9,801 nucleotides of DNA from DAOUFU01 sp034429275 (GTDB lineage Bacteria; Chloroflexota; Anaerolineae; Aggregatilineales; Aggregatilineaceae). The DNA lies in NCBI GenBank assembly GCA_034429275.1, contig DAOUFU010000328.1, positions 1 through 9,801 of the forward strand, in the 5' to 3' direction. Shown here one piece after another: positions 1 to 6,383 of this stretch. Below the pieces are notes generated by a model. The model was not told the origin of the DNA and searched no databases. It saw only the letters and a list, made by a program, of their open reading frames with translations. The translations under genes were made by a program, and so were the position numbers. Numbering within the stretch: the stretch's first letter is position 1; each line of letters begins with the position of its first letter.

Positions 1-21
1 CAAAGCACCCTGACGGGTGCT
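1..21 (-). terminator. Terminator-like hairpin downstream of the histidine kinase gene
   Basis: A perfect 7-bp inverted repeat, AGCACCC (4-10) and GGGTGCT (15-21), flanks a 4-base loop. Read on the minus strand, the hairpin is followed by TTTG before the window ends, so the length of any T-run cannot be judged. It lies about 117 bases past the stop codon of the minus-strand histidine kinase, in the right orientation to end that transcript. The assignment as an intrinsic terminator is inferred; only the stem is seen. Confidence 0.45.
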
Positions 22-48
22 CCAAAAACAGGGCGGTTGGGCATCTGT

Positions 49-94
49 TTAGCCGGGCGGCTTTAGCCCCCGGCGGGGTTCAGTAGCCCGGCGG
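49..94. repeat. Cluster of three imperfect TTAGCCCGGCGG-like repeats
   Basis: Three similar GC-rich blocks occur in a row: TTAGCCGGGCGG starting at 49, TTTAGCCCCCGGCGG starting at 62 and GTAGCCCGGCGG starting at 83. The first two also form an inverted pair (GCCGGG with CCCGGC) that could fold as a hairpin. No reading frame is supported here. This may be part of an interspersed repeat or simply the structured 3' flank of the kinase gene; I cannot tell from one copy. Confidence 0.3.
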
Positions 95-137
95 AAAGAG
101 TCGCGGGCAACGCCTGGCATAATCAGGCGAGTGCCGG

Positions 138-2258
138 TCAGCCTTCGCTCGCATCCGTCGAAGGCGCACTCGTAGATGAAGGCTCATCCGGCGGGTGATA
201 CACCGGCAGAATCACGCGGAAGAGACTGCCCTTGCCCAGTTCGCTCTCCACCTCGATCCGCCCGCCGTGCAGATGAATGATCCGCTGGGCGATGGGCAGG
301 CCCAACCCCAGCCCGCGCGTCGTCTGCGAAGGATCGCCCCGGTAGAACTGCTCGAAGATATAACGAAGCTGCTCAGAATCCATGCCGATGCCGGTGTCTT
401 CGACTTCGATCACCACGTTATCGCCCACATGAGCGCTACGCAGTGTGATCCGCCCCCCCGCCGGGGTGAAGCGCAGCGCATTTTCGAGCAGGCGGTCGAG
501 CGCATGAGTCAGCCGGGTGATGTTGCCCAACACCAGGGGCAGTTCAGGGGCCAGTTCGCGGACGACGGTCAGCCCCAGTTCCTGCGCTTTGTCGCTGGTC
601 TTGCGCGCCAGGTCATAGAGCATGTGCATCAGTTGCACCGGGTTTTCGGCCAGCGAGCCGGACCAGTCCAGCCGCATGACCGTGAGCAGCCCTTCGACCA
701 GGGCGTTGAGGTTTTGTGTCTGATCCTGGATGGCGCGCAAAGCTTCCGCCCGGCGGGCCGGATCGGTGCTCTTTTCCGCCAGGTAGACGTTGACCCCAAT
801 CACCGAGAGCGGCGTGCGGAATTCGTGCGAGGCTTTGGTGATGAAATTGGCGAGCAGGCGCATCCGCTCTTGCTGCATGGCGAGGTCTACCGAATGCTCA
901 AGCGCTTTCCGCTGGTCGGTGATGTCGCGCACGACACCCAGCGCTTCGATCGGCGTCAGGGCGACAATGCGCGACTCGAACCAGCGTTCCTGGCCGTCGA
1001 TCACCATCGAATACTCCGCGGTCTGGATCGTCCCGGTCGTGATGGCACGCTGCAGGCGCTCGATGGTTTCCTGGGCATGAGCCGGGGGCAGCACGTCGCG
1101 CACATTCCGCCCTATGGCCTGCTCCGGCGGAATCGGCGTCCCCACGTTTGGACTCGGCTTGATGTCCAGGTAGGTGCCATCGGTTTTGATGCGCACGATC
1201 ATATCAGGAATGGCCTGCAGCATGGCCTGAGTATAGGCATTGCTCTCGCGCAGCGCCTGTTCGACACGGAGCTGCCTGATCAGGTGACCCAGTGTCACGC
1301 CGTAGAGCGTCAGCAGTTCCGGCTGGTAGGCCTTCATCGGGGCCTGCGAGATCAGGTTATCCACCGCCAGCCAGCCCCAGGCGCGCCCTTCATCCCAGAT
1401 TGGCGCGACGATGCCCCACCCCAGCCCGACCACCTGCCCCATGTCCTGCAGCGTCTTGCGATCCCAGATGGTGGCATGACTGAGGTTCTGACTGGCGGCC
1501 CGCAGGTGCGAATCCCTGGAGATGCGCTGCCGGAAATGGCGCTCGTCGCGCAGCCGTCCCTGTGCATCCGTGCCGAAGGTGCCCATGAACTCCTCGCCGT
1601 CTTCACTGGCGAGCAGCAGGCCCATGCGGTCGAAACCGAGCAGCGCCCGGCCTAACACCACCGCCTGGCGGAACAGCTCGGTCATGTCGCGGATCTGTGC
1701 CAGCGTAGCATGGACCTGGTGCAGCGCCTTGAGCCGCTCCTGGAATTCCTGGGCTTCTTCCTGGCTGGATCGCAGGGCATCCTCGGCCAGCTTGCGCTGG
1801 GTGATGTCCTCCTTGACCGCGACAAAGTGCGTGATCTGCCCATCATCGCCGGTGATGGGGATGATGGTGGCGTTTTCATAATAGAGTTCGCCGTTCTTCT
1901 TGCGGTTAGTGAATTCGCCGCGCCAGGTCTGCCCGGCCAGCACGGTGTTCCACAGGTCGGGATACGTCTCGCGCGGGGTGAGGCCCGATTGCAGCAGCCG
2001 GGGATTTTTGCCGATCGCCTCTTCCGGGGTGTAGCCGGTGAGTTCGGTGAATTTTCGGTTGACGTACTCGATGTTGCCATCGACATCGGTGATCACGATG
2101 GTGTTGGCGTTCAGTTCCACCGCCTGGGCGAACTGGCGCAGGCGCGAGATTTCCACCTCGTGCAGAGCGCGCCACTGCTCCAGCGCAGCGACCCGTTCGC
2201 GCAGCCGGTTGAGTTCGTCGCGTTCCGAAGCCGTCAAGAGATCCGGCATCTGGTCCAT
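138..2258 (-). CDS. Soluble PAS-GAF-PAS sensor histidine kinase
   Basis: This 706-residue protein is a two-component sensor kinase that should autophosphorylate on a histidine and pass the phosphate to a response regulator. After an N-terminal coiled-coil-like stretch (about 10-45) comes a PAS domain with PAC segment (about 40-155, with ITDVDGNIEYVN and FVAVKEDITQRK, similar in style to NifL-type PAS). Next are a short helical linker, a divergent GAF-like domain (about 180-330) and a second PAS (about 340-450, ending GVVRDITDQR). The HisKA domain has the H-box KASHEFRTPLS with phospho-acceptor His478. The ATPase domain has N-box LLENALRFTP (Asn593), G1 DTGIGM (621-626), F-box FEQFYRGD (635-642) and G2 GLGLGLP (649-655), so all catalytic motifs are intact. 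There is no signal peptide or membrane segment, so it should sense a cytoplasmic cue; its ligand is unknown. There is no receiver domain, so it is not a hybrid kinase. The start is taken at the first in-frame ATG; Met4 is an alternative. No strong Shine-Dalgarno is visible. No response regulator is adjacent. Confidence 0.93.
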   Translation of the reverse strand: MDQMPDLLTASERDELNRLRERVAALEQWRALHEVEISRLRQFAQAVELNANTIVITDVDGNIEYVNRKFTELTGYTPEEAIGKNPRLLQSGLTPRETYPDLWNTVLAGQTWRGEFTNRKKNGELYYENATIIPITGDDGQITHFVAVKEDITQRKLAEDALRSSQEEAQEFQERLKALHQVHATLAQIRDMTELFRQAVVLGRALLGFDRMGLLLASEDGEEFMGTFGTDAQGRLRDERHFRQRISRDSHLRAASQNLSHATIWDRKTLQDMGQVVGLGWGIVAPIWDEGRAWGWLAVDNLISQAPMKAYQPELLTLYGVTLGHLIRQLRVEQALRESNAYTQAMLQAIPDMIVRIKTDGTYLDIKPSPNVGTPIPPEQAIGRNVRDVLPPAHAQETIERLQRAITTGTIQTAEYSMVIDGQERWFESRIVALTPIEALGVVRDITDQRKALEHSVDLAMQQERMRLLANFITKASHEFRTPLSVIGVNVYLAEKSTDPARRAEALRAIQDQTQNLNALVEGLLTVMRLDWSGSLAENPVQLMHMLYDLARKTSDKAQELGLTVVRELAPELPLVLGNITRLTHALDRLLENALRFTPAGGRITLRSAHVGDNVVIEVEDTGIGMDSEQLRYIFEQFYRGDPSQTTRGLGLGLPIAQRIIHLHGGRIEVESELGKGSLFRVILPVYHPPDEPSSTSAPSTDASEG

Positions 2259-2295
2259 CAGGTCGTCTCAGGGGGCATCACTGGCCATTGGTGAT

Positions 2296-2301
2296 ATTCT
2301 A
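2296..2301 (-). promoter_or_regulatory. Candidate -10 element for the histidine kinase gene
   Basis: On the minus strand this reads TAGAAT, five of six matches to the sigma-70 -10 consensus, 37 bases before the kinase ATG. It sits inside a small dyad, GATA-TTC-TATC (2293-2303). No recognisable -35 lies at the usual distance, so this is a weak prediction. Confidence 0.28.
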
Positions 2302-2370
2302 TCGCGGATCACGGTCTTCTGCTTGGCCTGGAAGGGTAATTGCATCCAAATACGTGACCCGCGCGAGTCC

Positions 2371-2484
2371 GGCCCCACCCCCACCTTCGCCGCGCCCTGC
2401 GGGCGCGTTGTCGGTTGCCTCCTCTCCGAAAATTTTCGGAGAGGGGGCGAAGCGGCCCGGTTTTGGCCGCGCGGGGGTGAGGCC
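2371..2484. repeat. 114-bp palindromic element: three hairpins inside terminal inverted repeats
   Basis: The ends, GGCCCCACCCCC (2371-2382) and GGGGGTGAGGCC (2473-2484), are reverse complements at 11 of 12 positions. Inside are three hairpins. The first is CGCGCCC-TGC-GGGCGCG (2391-2407). The second is a perfect 24-bp palindrome (2421-2444), CCTCTCCGAAAA followed directly by its reverse complement; it extends to 2417-2448 with one T/G position. The third is GCGGCC-N7-GGCCGC (2452-2470). The element fills about a third of the gap between the two minus-strand genes and has no credible reading frame. The design resembles REP/BIME-like or small MITE-like interspersed repeats, but copy number cannot be seen from one window. 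No target-site duplication is evident at its edges. Confidence 0.6.
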
Positions 2485-2603
2485 AGCCATTCACCGCCCT
2501 CAAATCCGATCACAGGGCCAACGGGCATCAGGGGCAGACGATGCGCGTCAACTGATCCAGCCCTTTTGATGCGATACCCCTGCCTCCGCCTCAACCGGCA
2601 ACA

Positions 2604-2626
2604 GGCACCCCGTCCCCAGGGGTGCC
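2604..2626 (-). terminator. GC-rich terminator-like hairpin after the C39-type peptidase gene
   Basis: A perfect 8-bp stem, GGCACCCC (2604-2611) and GGGGTGCC (2619-2626), encloses a 7-base loop. It starts 7 bases past the peptidase stop codon on the minus strand. The downstream sequence is not T-rich, so it fits a stable 3'-end or Rho-assisted structure better than a classic intrinsic terminator. The stem core GCACCC/GGGTGC is the same as in the hairpin at the left window edge. Confidence 0.5.
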
Positions 2627-2633
2627 GGGCCGC

Positions 2634-3749
2634 TCAGTTCACCGGCGCGGCGGGCGGCGTATACTGCCCGCTCTGGATCAGGGCCTTGGCAGTGGCTGCC
2701 GGGGTGAAATAGGGGTTGAACGCGGTCGCGCGATCAAGCTGGGTGATCGCCTCGTCCAGGCGGCCCAGTGCGGCCAGCGCCATCCCGCGCCAGTAGTAGA
2801 TTTCCTCCACGTAGGGCGTAGTGGATTCGGTGTTGTCGGCCAGGTCGAGCACGTCCTGGTAGCGGCCAATGTTGTAATACGCCTCATACGGGCCGTACAT
2901 ATACCACATCAGGCGATAGGGCAGGCCGTGACGAAATGCCTCGTCGAAGTAGATCGCCGCGTCGTGGTAGCGCCCCAACTTGACCGACGACGTGCCCGCG
3001 TTGAACCACGCCCAGCCATCGGTCGGGTTCAGCGTCGCCTCGTTCTTAGCAGTCGCCAGCGCCTGGGTCGCCGCGTAAGACGGATCGGCATAGGGACCGA
3101 GCACCTCGCGCACCTTGTCCGACTGGTCGAGCGGGAACAGGACCAGCCAGGCGCGGTTGAAATGCCGCCACCAGGAATCGAATTCGGCGTAGCTGTGCTT
3201 CATGCCCATGCCGTCATCGCCCAGGCCAAGATAGCTGTCGTATACCCACACGGTCTGTGTCGCGTCGTCGTAGGCGACCACCGTCTCATAATGGCCCATC
3301 CAGCCCAGGTCATCCACGTCGTAGCCGCTCTCGATCACCACCGGGAAGCCCGCCGCCAGCGCCCGCTTGATCAGGTCCATATTCCCGCCATAGCGCCACA
3401 GCGCGCCCACCGCCAACTGGCCCTGCACCTCGTTGACAAAGCTCACCATCTCTGCCGGGGCCACGTTCTTATCTTCAGGGTTCGGCTTGAGGTACGAGGC
3501 CGCCACCTCCTGGGATTCGCGCCAGCCGAAGTAGGACAGCGCCATCGTCAGATTGGCCGGGCCGCAGTTGTTCCAGGTCTGGTAGGTGTGCACAAACCCA
3601 TTCAGCCGCAGCGACGAAGGGGAATCGCCCGCCTGGGCATGAACCGCGCCCACTCCGGGACCGACGCCAAGCGCCGCCAGCGCCACCAGCGCGGTCAGCG
3701 CCGCCCGCCAGATGCGACTGAAAAATGCATGATGTGTGTTCGATGTCAT
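2634..3749 (-). CDS. Secreted C39-like cysteine peptidase with C-terminal TPR repeats
   Basis: This 371-residue protein has a signal peptide: a short charged N-terminus, a hydrophobic core (about 16-34) and AxA-type cleavage choices near VHAQA (36-40). The mature N-terminal half matches the Peptidase_C39_2 papain-like fold. YQTWNNCGPA supplies the oxyanion-hole Gln57 and nucleophile Cys62; GHYETVVAYDD supplies His153; VYDSY supplies Asp171. The catalytic set is therefore complete and activity is likely. The C-terminal part holds TPR-like helical repeats: about 241-275 (with ALxxGRYHDAA-type spacing), a degenerate one at about 278-306, and about 314-347 (YYWRGMALAALGRLDEAI). These suggest binding to a partner or substrate. 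Lacking transport domains, it is not an ABC bacteriocin exporter. It should act outside the cytoplasmic membrane, but its substrate is unknown. The start is supported by GAGGTG five bases upstream of the ATG. It is divergently transcribed from the Ser/Thr kinase gene. Confidence 0.85.
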   Translation of the reverse strand: MTSNTHHAFFSRIWRAALTALVALAALGVGPGVGAVHAQAGDSPSSLRLNGFVHTYQTWNNCGPANLTMALSYFGWRESQEVAASYLKPNPEDKNVAPAEMVSFVNEVQGQLAVGALWRYGGNMDLIKRALAAGFPVVIESGYDVDDLGWMGHYETVVAYDDATQTVWVYDSYLGLGDDGMGMKHSYAEFDSWWRHFNRAWLVLFPLDQSDKVREVLGPYADPSYAATQALATAKNEATLNPTDGWAWFNAGTSSVKLGRYHDAAIYFDEAFRHGLPYRLMWYMYGPYEAYYNIGRYQDVLDLADNTESTTPYVEEIYYWRGMALAALGRLDEAITQLDRATAFNPYFTPAATAKALIQSGQYTPPAAPVN

Positions 3750-3754
3750 TGGGT

Positions 3755-3760
3755 CACCTC
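3755..3760 (-). promoter_or_regulatory. Ribosome binding site of the peptidase gene
   Basis: On the minus strand this reads GAGGTG, separated by five bases (ACCCA) from the ATG at 3749. It is the clearest Shine-Dalgarno in the window and fixes the chosen peptidase start. Confidence 0.7.
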
Positions 3761-3787
3761 GGTTCTACCCCTGTTGCGATGCGGCCT

Positions 3788-3846
3788 TGCACGTGCCCGC
3801 GCACGTGCCCGCGCACGTGCTCTGCGCGCACGCGCTTTGCGCGCAC
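3788..3846. repeat. Palindrome array in the divergent intergenic region
   Basis: Three copies of the perfect 8-bp palindrome GCACGTGC start at 3789, 3801 and 3813, exactly 12 bases apart; the first two are followed by CCGC, making a 12-bp tandem repeat of about 2.7 copies. They are followed by two copies of the 8-bp palindrome TGCGCGCA at 3823 and 3838. Because each unit is self-complementary, neighbouring copies can pair with each other as alternative hairpins. The tract is also almost continuously alternating purine-pyrimidine (runs of 9, 11, 11, 13 and 9 bases), a pattern known to favour Z-DNA. It lies 38 to 97 bases upstream of the peptidase start codon and 270 to 330 bases upstream of the Ser/Thr kinase. 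An operator array or structured leader is plausible; the function is inferred. Confidence 0.6.
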
Positions 3847-3852
3847 TTTATA
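3847..3852 (-). promoter_or_regulatory. Candidate -10 element for the peptidase gene
   Basis: On the minus strand this reads TATAAA within GTATAAAG, about 100 bases before the peptidase ATG. No good -35 is found 16 to 18 bases upstream. If it is real, the palindrome array would lie at and just after the transcription start, where a repressor or leader structure could act. Confidence 0.28.
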
Positions 3853-4029
3853 CGGTAACGCACACCGCGCGCACCATGCAAGAGCCAGGTGGTCAACCGT
3901 GGGGTGAGAAATGGCATAGCGGTGGGCAGGCGCGGGCGAGCGCCCACGCCCGAAGCTGGCAGCGGATTTTCCCTCAGTGCGCGCTCATTCACGCGAAGAT
4001 CGGTGGCGATCTCCCCGGCCAGGGGGCAT

Positions 4030-4058
4030 TTGCCCCGACTGCGCGCTGCGGGTATGCT
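4030..4058 (+). promoter_or_regulatory. Candidate sigma-70-type promoter of the Ser/Thr kinase gene
   Basis: A -35-like TTGCCC (4030-4035) and a -10-like TATGCT (4053-4058) are separated by exactly 17 bases, ending 56 bases before the kinase ATG. The -35 overlaps a small inverted repeat, GGGGCA-TT-TGCCCC (4023-4036), which could be a regulator site. A modest Shine-Dalgarno, GAGG, lies four bases before the ATG at 4115. Confidence 0.4.
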
Positions 4059-4114
4059 TATCTCGGTGCTGGGACTGGTGGGAATCGTGCATTCACGACA
4101 GGGCATGAGGTCTC

Positions 4115-6295
4115 ATGGCGGATTTGTCCGGGCAGACGCTCGGTAACTATACGCTGGGTGAACGCATTGGCCGGGGCGGCATGGCCGATGTCTACCGCGC
4201 GCGCCAGGAATCGATGGACCGCGACGTAGCGGTGAAGGTCATGGCCGAATCGCTGGCGGCAAACCCGGAGTTCCTGGCCCGTTTCGAGCGCGAAGCCCGC
4301 GTGATCGCCCGGCTTCAGCACCCGCACATCCTGCCGGTGATCGACTTCGGGCGCAGCGGCGATTACGTCTACCTGGTCATGCGCCTGATCGGCGGCGGCT
4401 CACTCGCCGAGCGCCTGGAATCCGGCCCATTTACGCTGCGCCAGGTGGACCGCCTGTTGAGTCAGATTGCCTCGGCGCTGCACTATGCCCATCAGCGCGG
4501 CGTGATCCACCGCGACCTCAAGCCCAATAACATCCTGCTCGATGAAGAAGAAAACGCCTACCTGACCGATTTTGGCATCGCCAAAATGCTGGCGGCGACT
4601 TCCGGCGCGCACAGCCTCACCGCGACGGGCCGCGTGATGGGCACGCCCGCCTATATGGCCCCGGAGCAGTGGCGCTCCGAACCCGTCGACGCGCGCACCG
4701 ATATTTATGCGCTCGGCGTGATCCTGTTCGAGATGCTGATGGGCAATCTGCCCTTCCAGGCGGAGACCCCCTTCGCCATGATGTACAAGCATTTCGACAC
4801 GCCGCCGCCCCTGCCCCGCATCATCAATCCTGACCTGCCCGACCAGGTAGAAGTCATCCTGACACGCGCGCTGGCCAAGCATCCCGGCCAGCGTTACCCT
4901 TCGGCAGAGGCGCTCGCCGAGCATTTCTCGCAGATGGTGCGCGCCTTGCCTTCCGAGCAGCTTCGCCGGGCGCTGCCGCGCGCCACCGCTCAGCAGATCG
5001 AGGCGGCCACCCCATCAGCCAGCGCCAGTGAGCAGCACGAGGCCACCGAGCCGATCAGCGTGGTGCGTCGCATTCCGGGCACGCCAATGAAACCCCAGGT
5101 GCGCGACCCGCGCGATACCCCGACGGCACTGGTCGGCGAGGGCAACCGGGTCTCCAGCGGCGCGGTGACCCCCGTGCACGGCCAGGCGGCAGTCCGCCCC
5201 AGCCGGGGCCGCGCGCGCTGGCTGGCCGGAGTCCTGGTGTTATTCGCTGCGCTGCTGGGAATCGCGGGGCTGCTGGCCAGCGGCCTGATCCCGCTCGGCG
5301 GCGATGGCGAGACTGCCGCAACAAATACCTCGCCCGCCGTGCCTTCCCCAACCGGCCCGACCCGCACGCCCGGCCCAGACGATGCCACCCGCAGCGCCAT
5401 CAGGACGCTGGTTGCCGCGCTGGAAGGGCTGCTGCCCGGCGGCACCTTCACGCCCACCATCACGCCCGACCTTGAGGCGACGGCGGACGCGCTGGCCGCG
5501 CTGCGCCTGACCGGCACCGCCCAGCAATGGACCGCCACCCCGACTCCGCGCGCGACCCTGCTGCCCACGGCGACCCTGCCGATCAACCACACGGCCACCT
5601 ACCAGGCACAGGTCGGCGCGCAGCAGACGGCCACAGCGCGCAGTTGGACCGCCACGCCCACGCCCAACATCGAGCAGACCGTGATCGCCGCCTTCACCCG
5701 CACCGCCCAGGCCTGGACGCCCACCGCTTCGCCGGATGGAGCGTGTGTGCTGGCCGCGCGCCTGGCGATCAAAGCGGGCGGGCGCGTCATTCCCCTCTCG
5801 CTCTATGCCAGCCCGGTCCGCAGCGCCCCCAACGCAGCAGCAGCGGTTCTGCGCACCCTTCCGGCGGGCACCACCTTCGAGGTGCTGGCCGGGCCACAGT
5901 GCAGCGATGGCATGTATTGGTGGCAGATCGAAGGCATCAGCACGCAGGGCACCCTGTGGTACGGCTGGGTGGCCGAAGGTGCCGAGGGCGAATACTGGCT
6001 GGAACCGTTCGAGAGCGGCCCGCCCGCCTGTCCCGGCGCGCCCGTTCCCCGGCTGACTCCCGGCTCCACCGGGCGCATCACGCTCGACCCGCCGCTGGCC
6101 AGCCGCGTTCGCAGCCTGCCCTCCACCTCCGGAGAGGTCGTCGGCCAGCTTCAGCCCGGCGAAACCTTCACCGTGCTGAGCGGGCCGGTGTGCGATACGG
6201 CCAATCGCTGGCGCTGGTGGCTGGTCTCCAATGAGCGGATCGAGGGCTGGGTCGCCGAAGGGCCAGAAGGCGAATACTGGATGGAGCCGCAGTAG
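4115..6295 (+). CDS. Transmembrane Hanks-type Ser/Thr protein kinase with tandem extracytoplasmic SH3-like modules
   Basis: This 726-residue PknB-like protein has a cytoplasmic kinase domain at about 12-270: glycine loop GRGGMADVY (19-27), catalytic Lys41 in AVKV, helix-C Glu60, HRDLKPNN (132-139, catalytic Asp134), DFG (152-154) and APE (182-184). The activation loop is rich in Ser/Thr (Ser167 to Thr177). All key residues are present, so it should be active. A Pro/Ser/Thr-rich juxtamembrane region (about 280-365) leads to one membrane helix (about 368-394). Outside is a Thr/Pro linker with three related motifs (TAQQWTATPTP at 468, TARSWTATPTP at 507, TAQAWTPTASP at 530), then two SH3b-like modules (about 545-632 and 640-726), each ending GWVAEGxEGEYWxEP. 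The only four cysteines of the protein are Cys544, 596, 639 and 693, two per module, suggesting one disulfide in each. These modules replace the PASTA repeats of classic PknB and may bind cell-wall or envelope material. The ligand and targets are unknown. Confidence 0.93.
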   Translation: MADLSGQTLGNYTLGERIGRGGMADVYRARQESMDRDVAVKVMAESLAANPEFLARFEREARVIARLQHPHILPVIDFGRSGDYVYLVMRLIGGGSLAERLESGPFTLRQVDRLLSQIASALHYAHQRGVIHRDLKPNNILLDEEENAYLTDFGIAKMLAATSGAHSLTATGRVMGTPAYMAPEQWRSEPVDARTDIYALGVILFEMLMGNLPFQAETPFAMMYKHFDTPPPLPRIINPDLPDQVEVILTRALAKHPGQRYPSAEALAEHFSQMVRALPSEQLRRALPRATAQQIEAATPSASASEQHEATEPISVVRRIPGTPMKPQVRDPRDTPTALVGEGNRVSSGAVTPVHGQAAVRPSRGRARWLAGVLVLFAALLGIAGLLASGLIPLGGDGETAATNTSPAVPSPTGPTRTPGPDDATRSAIRTLVAALEGLLPGGTFTPTITPDLEATADALAALRLTGTAQQWTATPTPRATLLPTATLPINHTATYQAQVGAQQTATARSWTATPTPNIEQTVIAAFTRTAQAWTPTASPDGACVLAARLAIKAGGRVIPLSLYASPVRSAPNAAAAVLRTLPAGTTFEVLAGPQCSDGMYWWQIEGISTQGTLWYGWVAEGAEGEYWLEPFESGPPACPGAPVPRLTPGSTGRITLDPPLASRVRSLPSTSGEVVGQLQPGETFTVLSGPVCDTANRWRWWLVSNERIEGWVAEGPEGEYWMEPQ

Positions 6296-6322
6296 CCTTC
6301 GCCGCCCCACCCGGCTCGATTT

Positions 6323-6331
6323 TGCTACAAT
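6323..6331 (+). promoter_or_regulatory. Candidate extended -10 promoter for PEP carboxylase
   Basis: TGCTACAAT (TG-N-TACAAT) is a good extended -10 in the 88-base gap between the kinase stop and the PEP carboxylase start; no clear -35 is present, which extended -10 promoters can lack. This AT-richer patch stands out from its surroundings. An 8-bp palindrome, TGCATGCA (6337-6344), lies near the expected transcription start. It suggests that PEP carboxylase is transcribed on its own. Confidence 0.4.
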
Positions 6332-6383
6332 CAACGTGCATGCATATTCACGGATAATTGCGCACAACCGGGGATGAGCCACC

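Noticed and set aside
195..1655. A 486-codon open frame on the plus strand opposite the histidine kinase
   Set aside because: It is the mirror of the HisKA/ATPase coding region; the composition (many His, Arg, Gln) is typical of antisense translation and no domain is visible.
2268..2594. Possible small proteins in the gap between the histidine kinase and peptidase
   Set aside because: All frames run through the 114-bp palindromic element, with no Shine-Dalgarno and no recognisable domain.
3789..3820. CRISPR-like array
   Set aside because: The repeats are 12 bp and directly tandem with no unique spacers; no cas genes are present.
2622..4229. A 535-codon plus-strand open frame spanning the peptidase, the intergenic region and the start of the Ser/Thr kinase
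   Set aside because: It is antisense to the peptidase and out of frame with the kinase, and it runs through the palindrome array, giving an Ala-Arg repeat that looks non-biological.
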